Shown here: piece after piece, positions 16,473 to 24,538 of the stretch
How the letters are laid out: every line of letters starts with the position of its first letter
Position numbering within the stretch: position 1 is the first letter of the stretch
Origin: Clostridia bacterium
GTDB lineage: Bacteria > Bacillota > Clostridia > Christensenellales > Aristaeellaceae
Assembly (NCBI GenBank): GCA_017431365.1
Contig: JAFRLF010000003.1
Location: forward strand, 1-32,503
Direction: 5' to 3'
DNA: 32,503 nucleotides
Notes under the pieces: model-generated
Database searches by the model: none
Seen by the model: only the letters and a program-made list of their open reading frames with translations
What the model was told of the DNA's origin: nothing
Position numbers and translations under genes: made by a program

Positions 16473-16700
16473 TCAGACGGCCTTCTCCAGATAATCGACG
16501 ATGTCGCCCACGGTGCGGATGTTGGGCAGGACGTTGTCGTCCACGGTGACGTTGAAGGCCTCTTCCACGTCCATGACCAGGATCATGACGTTGGCCGAAT
16601 CGGCGTGAAGGTCCTCGAACAGCCTGTCCTCGCGCTTGATGGAGGACGCGTCGATCTGCAGCTGATCGGCCAGAAGCTGGCATACCTTTTCAAATACCAT
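16473..16700 (-). CDS. acpP: Acyl carrier protein
   Basis: 75 residues, the usual ACP size. It carries growing acyl chains on a phosphopantetheine arm in fatty acid synthesis and supplies acyl-ACP to PlsX. The attachment serine should be Ser35 in HADSANVMILVMDVEEAF. The usual motif is DSLD: here the leucine is alanine and the next aspartate is asparagine. Other landmarks fit: an acidic helix II, then NVTVDDNVLPNIRTVGDIVDYL in parts. The start at 16700 has GGGAGAG. It lies 46 bases after plsX. The variant serine motif leaves a small chance that this is a specialised carrier protein. Confidence 0.9.
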   Translation of the reverse strand: MVFEKVCQLLADQLQIDASSIKREDRLFEDLHADSANVMILVMDVEEAFNVTVDDNVLPNIRTVGDIVDYLEKAV

Positions 16701-16746
16701 GAATATCTCTCCCTTCCGAGTTTATCTGTAACTTTGACTTGACTGT

Positions 16747-17757
16747 TTACTCTTGCGGCGTCAGCCGCTCGATCTCCTGTCGGATGGCGTCGGTGACGCC
16801 CTGTTCGACCATGCGCCGAGCCTGCCCGATGGCGTTTTTAAAGGCGGTGGCGGAGGAGGAGCCGTGGGCCTTGACCATCGCGCCGTTGACGCCCAGCAGC
16901 GGAGCGCCGCCCGTTTCTTCATAATTCATGCGGTTTTTAAAGGCCTTCATGGCGGGTTTCAGCAGAAGGCCGCCGATTTTCCCCCGCAGGCCCGAGGACA
17001 TGATCGTGTCCTTGAGCATGCCCGTCAGGGCCGAGGCCAGGCCCTCGGTGTACTTGAGAATGACGTTGCCCACGAACCCGTCGCACACGGCCACGCTGAC
17101 GTCGCCGGTGGGGACGTCTCTGGCTTCAAGGTTGCCGGTGAAGCGGTAGATCTTCTGATTCTTCATGAGCTGATGCGCGGTTTTGGCCTGCTGGCTGCCC
17201 TTTTCCTCCTCCGCGCCGATGTTGACGAGCCCGACCGAAGGGTTTTTTACGCCGATGACCTTTTCCATATAAATGGAGCCCATCAGTCCGAACTGGTTGA
17301 GAAATTCCGGCTGACAGTCGACGTTCGCGCCGCTGTCGATGAGCAGGAAGGGATGGTTCCGCCCGGGGATCACGGGGGCCAGCGCCGGCCTGTCGATGCC
17401 GTGGATGCGCCGAACGTGCAGTATCCCGCCCGCGAGCACCGCGCCTGTGGAGCCCGCGGAGACGAAGGCGTCCGCCTCGCCGTTTTTCAGCGCCAGCATG
17501 GCCTTGACCATGGAGGAATTCGTCTTGCGGCGCACGGCCAGGGTCGGGGACTCGTCCATGGAGATGACGTCGGGCGCGTCGACGATCGTGAGGCGGTCGC
17601 CAGCGCCGGCCGTCAGCGGTTCGAGCTGAGCCTTCGGCCCATAGAGGAGGACGGAAATATCCTTATAGCTCTCGAGCGCCTGGAGGACGCCTTCACACAC
17701 GGCCTTCGGGGCGTTGTCGCCGCCCATGCCGTCTACCGCTATTCTGAACAGGCTCAT
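16747..17757 (-). CDS. plsX: Phosphate acyltransferase PlsX
   Basis: 336 residues from the ATG at 17757, with GGGAG 11 bases upstream. The frame is open far upstream, but that part crosses the promoter. PlsX turns acyl-ACP and phosphate into acyl-phosphate, which PlsY uses to acylate glycerol-3-phosphate. The N-terminus RIAVDGMGGDNAP is the family hallmark. Further blocks are DVISMDESPTLAVRRK, FVSAGSTGAVLAGG, LLIDSGANVDCQPEFLNQF in parts, NIGAEEEKGS and DGFVGNVILKYTEG. It is a peripheral membrane enzyme. It heads plsX-acpP: fabD and fabG, often between them, are absent. Confidence 0.97.
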   Translation of the reverse strand: MSLFRIAVDGMGGDNAPKAVCEGVLQALESYKDISVLLYGPKAQLEPLTAGAGDRLTIVDAPDVISMDESPTLAVRRKTNSSMVKAMLALKNGEADAFVSAGSTGAVLAGGILHVRRIHGIDRPALAPVIPGRNHPFLLIDSGANVDCQPEFLNQFGLMGSIYMEKVIGVKNPSVGLVNIGAEEEKGSQQAKTAHQLMKNQKIYRFTGNLEARDVPTGDVSVAVCDGFVGNVILKYTEGLASALTGMLKDTIMSSGLRGKIGGLLLKPAMKAFKNRMNYEETGGAPLLGVNGAMVKAHGSSSATAFKNAIGQARRMVEQGVTDAIRQEIERLTPQE

Positions 17758-17800
17758 GCCAAGATCATCTCCCGAGGCGGTCAACCGCCGATTCCCGTAC

Positions 17801-17829
17801 AGTATAACAGTATTCAGGGGGAGTGTCAA
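17801..17829 (-). promoter_or_regulatory. Promoter of plsX-acpP
   Basis: Minus strand: perfect TTGACA (17829-17824), 17-base spacer, TATACT (17806-17801). Just downstream, in the predicted leader, GGCGG and CCGCC (17776-17789) form a small perfect stem. It does not resemble the FapR operator. Confidence 0.85.
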
Positions 17830-17872
17830 ATTAAACCTTGGGGCAGCGGAGGGCGGCGTTTGCGCCAGGCGC

Positions 17873-17901
17873 TTGATTCGCGGACGGACAATTGATATAA
17901 T
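17873..17901 (+). promoter_or_regulatory. Promoter of the lysophospholipase-like gene
   Basis: TTGATT (17873-17878), 17-base spacer, perfect TATAAT (17896-17901), 55 bases before the start at 17957. It diverges from the plsX promoter, and the two -35 boxes are about 45 bases apart. Confidence 0.8.
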
Positions 17902-17956
17902 GAACACACCGAATAAGCGGGAATAACGCGTATGACAAGGTGGCAAAAAGAAGAAC

Positions 17957-18949
17957 ATGAGTGGGAATGAAACATGCTTCAATGAGGACGGGCTTGTTCT
18001 CTCGGAGGGGTATGCCCGGACGATGACTGATCGCGTCCTGCCCTGGCTTGCGGAGCGCGAGGAAAAGACTGTTTTTTCCGGCTATGAGGGGCGGCCCCTC
18101 TGCGTGCGGAAATACCCCCTGCGCGACGCCAGGGGCACGGTCGTCATCGTTCACGGGTTTACGGAATGCGCCGTCAAGTTTTCAGAAATCATATATTCGC
18201 TTTTGCGGAACGGTTATGCCGTGCTGGCTTACGATCAGCGGGGACACGGCGAATCGTGGCGGGATCCGGACATCAAAGACCTGTCTCTGACGCATGTGGA
18301 CCGCTTTGGCGAATACGTCAGCGACCTTGAAATGCTCTGCGACGGGCCGCTCGGGGACATGCCCGCCCCGCATTACGCGCTGTCGCACTCCATGGGCGGC
18401 GCGGTGACGGCGTCTTTGCTCATCAAAAGGCAGGACATCTTCAAAAAGGCGGTATTCAGTTCGCCCATGATCGCGCCTGAGACGGGGAGTATGCCCAATG
18501 CCCTCATGAAAGTCATGCTCGGCGCGATGCGCCTGCTGGGCAAGGGGAAGGAACGGGTTCCCGTCTCGAAGCCCTACGCCGGGCGGGAGGGTTTTGACAC
18601 CGCCTGTGTCAACGGCCGCGAACGCTTTGATTGGTACGAGGATCTTCGCGTCCGTACCCCCGCGTATCAGAACAACGGGCCCAGCGTCTGCTGGACGCTG
18701 GAGGCGATAAGCGTGACCGGGCGTTTGCTCGGGCCGGGCTGTCCGGAGAGGATCGACTGCCCCGTGCGCGTGTATCAGGCGGAGCTCGAGAACATGGTCG
18801 TCAACGAGGCGCAGGAAAAGTTCGTCAGCCGCGTGAAAGGCGCGGAGCTGCTCGTCGTGAAGGGGGCCAAGCACGAGATCTACCGCAGCCTGGACGAGGT
18901 GCTGTTCCCGTGGTGGCGCGGGGTTCTGGATTATCTGGCGAGGCCATAG
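17957..18949 (+). CDS. Alpha/beta hydrolase, lysophospholipase/monoacylglycerol lipase type
   Basis: 330 residues, PldB/Hydrolase_4 family, without signal peptide. Motifs: HGF at 66-68 (oxyanion region), AYDQRGHGES (91-100), nucleophile SHSMGG (Ser145) and His306 in AKHEIY. The acid position, within QAELENMVVNEAQ, seems to hold Glu278 rather than the usual Asp. Family members hydrolyse lysophospholipids or monoacylglycerols. Being divergent from plsX hints at lipid turnover, but that is inference. The ribosome site is poor (AAGGTGG, 13 bases away). The downstream peroxiredoxin begins 82 bases later and may share the transcript. Confidence 0.88.
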   Translation: MSGNETCFNEDGLVLSEGYARTMTDRVLPWLAEREEKTVFSGYEGRPLCVRKYPLRDARGTVVIVHGFTECAVKFSEIIYSLLRNGYAVLAYDQRGHGESWRDPDIKDLSLTHVDRFGEYVSDLEMLCDGPLGDMPAPHYALSHSMGGAVTASLLIKRQDIFKKAVFSSPMIAPETGSMPNALMKVMLGAMRLLGKGKERVPVSKPYAGREGFDTACVNGRERFDWYEDLRVRTPAYQNNGPSVCWTLEAISVTGRLLGPGCPERIDCPVRVYQAELENMVVNEAQEKFVSRVKGAELLVVKGAKHEIYRSLDEVLFPWWRGVLDYLARP

Positions 18950-19031
18950 AGAGCTCAAAGGCATGAAGAAGCGACGAACAGAGACATCGATTTCGCAGAG
19001 AACCGGTTTGTGACGTGAGGAGGAATAATCT

Positions 19032-19481
19032 ATGCTTGAAACGGGCGTCAAAGCGCCGGATTTTGCGCTGGCCGATCAGAATGGAGAGAGGCATTCCCTC
19101 TCGGACTACAGGGGGCAGAAGGTCATCCTGTATTTCTACCCAAAGGATATGACGAGCGGCTGCACCAGCCAGGCCTGCAATTTCCGCGACCTGTATCCGC
19201 AGATCCGCGAGAAAGGCGCGGTCGTCCTCGGCGTGAGCAAGGACAGCGTGGCGTCTCACAAGCGGTTTGAGCAGGCGCACGGCCTGCCGTTTACGTTGCT
19301 GTCAGACGCGGACCTTGCCGTCATCACGGCTTACGACGTTCTGAAACCGGACAAGGACGGCAAACCGACAAAGAGCCTGATCCGATCGACCTATCTGATC
19401 GACGAGGACGGCGTTATCGTCAGGGCCCTGAGCGCGGTCAAGGCCAGGGAGAACCCCGCGCAGATGCTGGAGGCGCTGTGA
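19032..19481 (+). CDS. bcp: Thiol peroxidase, Bcp/PrxQ type peroxiredoxin
   Basis: 149 residues. It reduces peroxides with thioredoxin as electron donor. The fold start KAPDFALADQNGERHSLSDY is typical. The active site reads FYPKDMTSGCTSQAC: peroxidatic Cys44 and resolving Cys49 five residues later, the PrxQ alpha-2 arrangement. The usual TPGC is TSGC here, a substitution at the normally conserved proline. The start at 19032 has GAGGAGG. The stop overlaps the next gene (TGATG), so translation is coupled. Confidence 0.95.
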   Translation: MLETGVKAPDFALADQNGERHSLSDYRGQKVILYFYPKDMTSGCTSQACNFRDLYPQIREKGAVVLGVSKDSVASHKRFEQAHGLPFTLLSDADLAVITAYDVLKPDKDGKPTKSLIRSTYLIDEDGVIVRALSAVKARENPAQMLEAL

Positions 19482-19777
19482 TGCAGTTCATCGTCAGAGC
19501 CTATGATGGCGAAGGTATGCTGGACAAGAGAATGGAAGTCCGTCCCCGGCATCTGGAGGGCATGAAAGCCCTGGGCAAACGGGTCATCTGCGCCGGGGGA
19601 CTGCTGGATGGCGAAGGCAGGATGAAGGGCTCAGCGCTTGTGATGGAGTTTCCGGATCGTGCGGCGCTGGATGAATATCTTGCCGGCGAACCCTATGTGG
19701 TCGAGGGCGTGTGGCAGAAGATCGAGGTCGAGATGATGAACGTCGTTCTTGTGAACGGTGAGAAAAGACGGCTATGA
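19481..19777 (+). CDS. YciI-like family protein
   Basis: 98 residues from the ATG at 19481, chosen because GGAGG lies 7 bases upstream inside the previous gene. The single domain shows the ferredoxin-like YciI pattern: FIVRAYDGEGMLDKRM, then RPRHLEGMKAL with the conserved histidine, AGGLLDGEGRMKGSALVMEF in parts, then DEYLAGEPYV and W. YciI proteins are small dimers with a His/Asp pocket. No firm reaction is known for most. Coupling to a peroxiredoxin suggests a stress or detoxification role. Confidence 0.88.
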   Translation: MQFIVRAYDGEGMLDKRMEVRPRHLEGMKALGKRVICAGGLLDGEGRMKGSALVMEFPDRAALDEYLAGEPYVVEGVWQKIEVEMMNVVLVNGEKRRL

Positions 19778-19788
19778 CCGATAGAAAT

Positions 19789-19824
19789 ACCCCCCGCCCG
19801 GATGTGGGCAGGGGGTGCGGTTTT
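19789..19824. terminator. Terminator between YciI-like gene and the second MATE gene
   Basis: A C-rich arm (19789-19799) pairs with a G-rich arm (19806-19816), ten pairs with one mismatch and a 6-base loop, then GCGGTTTT on the plus side. On the minus side TATTTC follows, so it may serve both convergent transcripts. Confidence 0.75.
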
Positions 19825-19836
19825 CAAAAGAGGGTT

Positions 19837-21258
19837 TTATCTTCCGACGATCTGGATCTTCTTCCAGCGGCCCATGCGGTACCAGATGTAGGTGAGGATC
19901 GCGCCCAGCGTCCAGGCCACCAGCAGGGAGATGTACAGCGCGTCCGGATGGCCGTGGGGCCATTCCTCGCTGCGGGTCAGATAGGCGATGCCGTAGGCCA
20001 GGGGCACGCGTACCACGACGGTCGTGAATACGGAGATGTACATGCTGGTCATCGTGTCGCCCGCGCCGCGCAGGATCCCGCCGTAGAGCTGGTATACCGC
20101 CATGGCGACGTAGCCGAAGGCCAGGATGCGCAGCATGCGCCCGCCCAGATCCACCACGTAGGCGTGCTCCGGGTTGGTGATGAACAGGTTTATGAGGTTC
20201 CGCCCGAAGAAGATCAGCAGGATCACCAGCGCCAGGGAGGTGATCAGCGAGGCCTTGAGCGCGGCCTTTTCGCCGGGGACGATGCGCTCCCGCTTGTTCG
20301 CGCCGATGTTCTGCCCGATGTAGGTGGAGATGGCCAGGCCGAAGGTGAAGTTCGGCAGCATGGCGAACCCGTCCACGCGCATGACCGCCACGGACAGGGC
20401 GGGGATCAGGGTGCCCATCTGATTGGTCAGGGACTGAACGAAGACCATCGCCAGAGAGAAGATGGCCTGCGTCAGGCCGGCGGGCAGACCCAGCTTGAGA
20501 AGCCGTCCGCCCATCGGCCAGTCGGGCGTCAGAGTTTGCTTATTGATGACGACGATGTCCTTCATGTTCAGAAGGCGGATGATGCAGAGCACGGCGGATA
20601 CGCCCTGGGCGATGATCGTCGCCCATGCCGCGCCAGCGACTTCCCAGCCGAAGTCGCGCACGAAGACGATGTCGAGCACCGTGTTGAGCAGCGCCGCGAT
20701 GACCAGGAACACGAGCGGGTAGAACGAATCGCCCAGCCCGCGCAGGATGCCGGAGATGATGTTGTAAAACCCGCCGCCGATGATCCCCCAGAAGATGATC
20801 GTCAGGTAATCCTTCGCCCAGTCGAAGTATACGTCCGGCGTGTTGATGAGCCTGAGCAGCGGCCCGGCCAGGATGACGCCCGCGACTGTGATCACCACGG
20901 AGGCGGCGAAGATGAGCGTGACGGAGGTGCCGATGCTCTTGCCGAGGCCGTCCTTGTCCTTCGCGCCGAAGTACTGCGCCACCAGGATGCTCGCGCCCGT
21001 GGAGATGGCCATGAACAGCACCAGCAAAAGGTTGACGATGGGGTTGCTGACGCCGATGGCGGACAGGGCCTCCGTGCCCACGTAGTTGCCCACGATGATG
21101 GAGTCCACCGTCGAGTACAGCTGCTGCGCGAGATTGCCGATGAGCAGCGGTATCGCGAAGCGCAGGATGTTTGTCATCGGCTTGCCGACCGTCATGTCCT
21201 GCGCGCCGAAGAGGCCCTTGATCCGGGCGAGAACGCCGGTTTTACTTGTGCCCTGCAA
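19837..21258 (-). CDS. MATE family exporter (second copy type)
   Basis: 473 residues from a TTG at 21258, with AAGGA 8 bases upstream. The ATG at 21297 overlaps the promoter -10 and so cannot be the start. The protein is a 12-helix exporter: MTVGKPMTNILRFAIPLLIGN, QQLYSTVDSIIVGNYVG, a GASILVAQYFGAKD loop, and the second repeat from about residue 240. It is not a recent duplicate of the exporter at 4216: their N-terminal blocks differ clearly. The substrate is unknown. It stands alone with its own promoter and terminator. Confidence 0.92.
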   Translation of the reverse strand: MQGTSKTGVLARIKGLFGAQDMTVGKPMTNILRFAIPLLIGNLAQQLYSTVDSIIVGNYVGTEALSAIGVSNPIVNLLLVLFMAISTGASILVAQYFGAKDKDGLGKSIGTSVTLIFAASVVITVAGVILAGPLLRLINTPDVYFDWAKDYLTIIFWGIIGGGFYNIISGILRGLGDSFYPLVFLVIAALLNTVLDIVFVRDFGWEVAGAAWATIIAQGVSAVLCIIRLLNMKDIVVINKQTLTPDWPMGGRLLKLGLPAGLTQAIFSLAMVFVQSLTNQMGTLIPALSVAVMRVDGFAMLPNFTFGLAISTYIGQNIGANKRERIVPGEKAALKASLITSLALVILLIFFGRNLINLFITNPEHAYVVDLGGRMLRILAFGYVAMAVYQLYGGILRGAGDTMTSMYISVFTTVVVRVPLAYGIAYLTRSEEWPHGHPDALYISLLVAWTLGAILTYIWYRMGRWKKIQIVGR

Positions 21259-21295
21259 TCGGATCGTCCTTCTTTCTCTGTATATGTATGGGAGC

Positions 21296-21325
21296 ATTGT
21301 ACAGAAAGCGGTTAGCGCGGTGCAA
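21296..21325 (-). promoter_or_regulatory. Promoter of the second MATE gene
   Basis: Minus strand: TTGCAC (21325-21320), 18-base spacer, TACAAT (21301-21296). The -10 contains the ATG at 21297, which decides the start choice for the gene. Confidence 0.65.
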
Positions 21326-21404
21326 CATGCTTTTCGTTAATTATGGTAGTATCCCAAATCCGACCCGGGCGGGAGTTTCTACAAAGCTTCCGTATTGTAT
21401 TATG

Positions 21405-24400
21405 TCACCCGATCCCGAAGAACCGGTCGAAGAAGGCCTTCAGTTTTTCGATGATGGTCTGTTTTCTGGCCGCGCGGTTGCCGCCGAAGCGGGATATGGG
21501 CGGCATGATGCCGTCGATGTCCGTGCCGGTCGTCTTTATCTCGCCGTCACGGAAGGCATTTTCGATGAATCGGCGGGTTTCAGCCTCTTTCAGCTTTTCG
21601 CTCTGGATGATGCCGGTCAGCTCTTTTTCGCGCTTTTCTGCCACAAAATCTTGCCATTCGGCCATGACGTCTTCCACGTCGTTTACGCCGGCAATGAAGG
21701 TTTCGATCAGGTCTTTTTTGCTGCGCAGTTCGGACGAAGCGTCAACAGCCTTCCGAATATCAATCAGCACACTCTTGTCCTGGCAGTGTGTGTCGTGGTA
21801 TTTCTTGACCAGCATCAGAATATAGTCGATGTTGATTTCAATTTGGCGGATCAGTTCCACTTCAAAAACAATATCGTCGGTGATGTCGGCGCCTTCATGC
21901 TTTTCCCTGTTGCGCCATTCGTCGCGCAGATCCTGATACCTGCCAAGGTAGTCCTGCATGTCGCGGTCTGTCAGCAGCTCGTTGCCCCGGAATTCGTCAA
22001 ACGACGCCAACAGGTTCCGCATCCGAAGGATAGCGCCGAACAGGGCGATAAAGCGCTTCTGGGTCTGATCGCCGACGATCTGCGGCTCCGACAGCGGGAA
22101 ATCAGCCTGCAGGTCTCGAACCATATCCACATATCCGTCATGGCGCTTGCCGTCGTCGCCCGTGTAGCCCTCGTAATAATCCCTGAAGGGCTGCAGGAGC
22201 ACGATGCCGGAAGCGTTTTTGTCTCCAAACAGCGAAATGGCGCTGTCCACGCGCTTTTGAAGGTTCCGGAAGCAGACGATATTGCCGAATGTCTTGACGG
22301 AATTCAAAATGCGGTTCGTGCGGCTGAAGGCCTGAATCAGGCCGTGCATTCTCAGGTTTTTATCTACCCACAGCGTATTGAGCGTCGTCGCGTCGAAGCC
22401 CGTCAGGAACATGTTCACCACGATCAGCAGATCCAGTTCCTTGTTCTTCATCCGCAGAGATACGTCTTTATAATAATTCTGGAATTTATCGCCGGACGTG
22501 TCGTAGTTGGTCTGGAACATTTCATTATAATCGGCAATCGCCGCGTCCAGAAAGTCGCGGCTGGTCTGGTCGAGGCCGAGGGTATCCTCGGGGTTTTCCT
22601 CGTCCAGAATGCCGTCTGAATCGGCTTCATTCGCGCCGTAGCTGAATATCGTGGCGATTTTCAGCTTTTTAGACGGGTCTTTGGCCATTTGTCTTTTGAA
22701 TTCATTATAGTACAGTTTCGCCATCGGCACCGACGCGACAGCGAAGATGGAATTGAATCCCTTGATATGTGAAGGGTCTTTGTTTTCCGCTACTTTGCCG
22801 CGCGCGGCGCTCGCCACTTCCGCGACGTTTACGAGGCGGCTGAAGGCGTAGCTCGGCCCGGTGGTGCGGTAGGTTTTCTGTTCAAAGTGTTCAAGAATGT
22901 ACCCGGTCACCTTCGCGATGCGCTCAGGGGCCATGAACGCCTTTTCGCGCTGAATGTCCCAGACCTGCTCGTCCTCAATGTCGTCGTCCATGTCCATTGT
23001 CTTGATGTAGTCGACGCGGAAGGGCAGCACGTTTTTGTCGTTGATGGCGTCGACGATCGTATAGGTGTGGAGCTGGTCGCCAAAGGCCTGCTCGGTGGTG
23101 AACGCCTGCCCCGCGCGGATCGTGCCCGCGTTCTGCGCGAAGATGGGCGTGCCTGTAAATCCAAAGATGTGGTATTTTTTGAATGACTTGACGATGGCCT
23201 CCCGCATGTCGCCGAACTGGCTGCGGTGACATTCGTCAAAGATCAGCACCACATGCTTGTTATACACGTCATGCGCTTTGTTCCGGTTGACGAAATTGGA
23301 CAGCTTTTGAATGGTGGTGATGATGATCTTCGCGTTTGGATCCTCCAGCTGCCTTTTCAGAACCGCCGTCGAGGCGTTGCTGTTGGCGCAGTCCTTTTCA
23401 AAGCGGTCGTACTCCTTCATGGTCTGGTAGTCCAGGTCTTTTCTGTCCACCACGAACAGCACCTTGTCGATGAAGGGGAGCTGGCTGGCCGTCCGCGCCG
23501 TCTTGAAGGATGTCAGCGTCTTGCCGCTGCCCGTCGTATGCCAGATATAGCCGCCCGCCGCCACCGTGCCGTACTTTTTGTAGTTGGTGGCGACTTCAAT
23601 CCGGTTGATGATGCGCTCCGTCGCGGTGATCTGATAGGGGCGCATCACCAGCAGCTGTTTTTCGGACGTGAATATACAGTATTTCGTCAGGATGTTCAAA
23701 AGGGTATGCCGCGCAAAGAATGTTCGCGTGAAGTCCATCAGGTCGGGGATCACGCGGTTGTCGGCGTCGGCCCAATAGCTGGTAAATTCGAAGCTGTTGC
23801 TGGTTTTCGTCTTTTTGACTGCGCCGCTCTGCGATTCACGGACGGCGTTCCACCGGGTGCTGTTGGAGTAATATTTCGTGTTCGTGCCGTTGGAGATCAC
23901 GAAGATCTGCACGTACTCAAACAGGCCGTTACCGGCCCAGAATGAATCCCTCTGATACCGGTCGATCTGGTTGAAGGCCTCGCGGATGGCTACGCCGCGG
24001 CGCTTGAGCTCTACGTGCACCAGCGGCAGCCCGTTCACCAGAATGGTGACGTCGTAGCGGTTGTCGCGCCGGGCGCCGTCGTCCTTGCCCATCACGAACT
24101 GGTCGATCACCTGCAGGCTGTTATTGTGGATGTTCTTTTTGTCGATTAGGGTGATGTTTTTGCTGGTGCCGTCGTCGCGGATCAGCGTCTGGATGTTGTC
24201 CTCCTGGATCCGACGGGTCTTTTCGACGATGCCGTCGTTGGCGTTGGCGATCGAGGTTGTGAAAAAGCGCTGCCATTCGCCGTCGGTGAAACGATAGCTG
24301 TTCAGCTCTTCCAGCTGCTGGCGCAGGTTGAGGACCATCTCTTCCGGGGAATGGATGGTCTTGTCCTCGTAGCCCTGCTCGCTGAGGAGTTTTATAAATT

Positions 24401-24512
24401 CCCGTTCCAACGCCGCCTCGCTCTGATAAGCCTCCGGGCGCTTTACCGCCGGTTCGTAGGCGGTGACGACGGTGTTTTCGTTGGTTTCGGCGACGATGTT
24501 GAAGTATGGCAT
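21405..24512 (-). CDS. hsdR: Type I restriction endonuclease, HsdR subunit
   Basis: 1035 residues, the EcoR124I-like (type IC) size. It translocates DNA with ATP and cuts far from the recognition site, as part of R2M2S. The N-terminal nuclease has Asp154 and E168-x-K170 (VELK). The motor shows WHTTGSGKT (324-332, Walker A), DECH (426-429), GFTGTP (451-456), and the later VNMFLTGFDA and QAFSRTNR helicase blocks. A helical C-terminal part follows. All key residues are present, so it looks active. The start at 24512 has AAGGAG 7 bases upstream. It is the last gene of the operon. No clear terminator follows. Confidence 0.97.
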   Translation of the reverse strand: MPYFNIVAETNENTVVTAYEPAVKRPEAYQSEAALEREFIKLLSEQGYEDKTIHSPEEMVLNLRQQLEELNSYRFTDGEWQRFFTTSIANANDGIVEKTRRIQEDNIQTLIRDDGTSKNITLIDKKNIHNNSLQVIDQFVMGKDDGARRDNRYDVTILVNGLPLVHVELKRRGVAIREAFNQIDRYQRDSFWAGNGLFEYVQIFVISNGTNTKYYSNSTRWNAVRESQSGAVKKTKTSNSFEFTSYWADADNRVIPDLMDFTRTFFARHTLLNILTKYCIFTSEKQLLVMRPYQITATERIINRIEVATNYKKYGTVAAGGYIWHTTGSGKTLTSFKTARTASQLPFIDKVLFVVDRKDLDYQTMKEYDRFEKDCANSNASTAVLKRQLEDPNAKIIITTIQKLSNFVNRNKAHDVYNKHVVLIFDECHRSQFGDMREAIVKSFKKYHIFGFTGTPIFAQNAGTIRAGQAFTTEQAFGDQLHTYTIVDAINDKNVLPFRVDYIKTMDMDDDIEDEQVWDIQREKAFMAPERIAKVTGYILEHFEQKTYRTTGPSYAFSRLVNVAEVASAARGKVAENKDPSHIKGFNSIFAVASVPMAKLYYNEFKRQMAKDPSKKLKIATIFSYGANEADSDGILDEENPEDTLGLDQTSRDFLDAAIADYNEMFQTNYDTSGDKFQNYYKDVSLRMKNKELDLLIVVNMFLTGFDATTLNTLWVDKNLRMHGLIQAFSRTNRILNSVKTFGNIVCFRNLQKRVDSAISLFGDKNASGIVLLQPFRDYYEGYTGDDGKRHDGYVDMVRDLQADFPLSEPQIVGDQTQKRFIALFGAILRMRNLLASFDEFRGNELLTDRDMQDYLGRYQDLRDEWRNREKHEGADITDDIVFEVELIRQIEINIDYILMLVKKYHDTHCQDKSVLIDIRKAVDASSELRSKKDLIETFIAGVNDVEDVMAEWQDFVAEKREKELTGIIQSEKLKEAETRRFIENAFRDGEIKTTGTDIDGIMPPISRFGGNRAARKQTIIEKLKAFFDRFFGIG

Positions 24513-24538
24513 TTTTTTGCTCCTTCAAAGGGATCTGG

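Noticed and set aside
17776-17789. Small perfect hairpin in the plsX leader as a possible FapR operator
   Set aside because: It does not match the FapR consensus and is only 5 bp long.
19774-21315. 513-codon open frame on the plus strand
   Set aside because: It is antisense to a clear MATE transporter and is dominated by Asp, His, Gln and Arg.
21246-22619. 457-codon open frame on the plus strand
   Set aside because: It is antisense to hsdR, whose motifs are intact.
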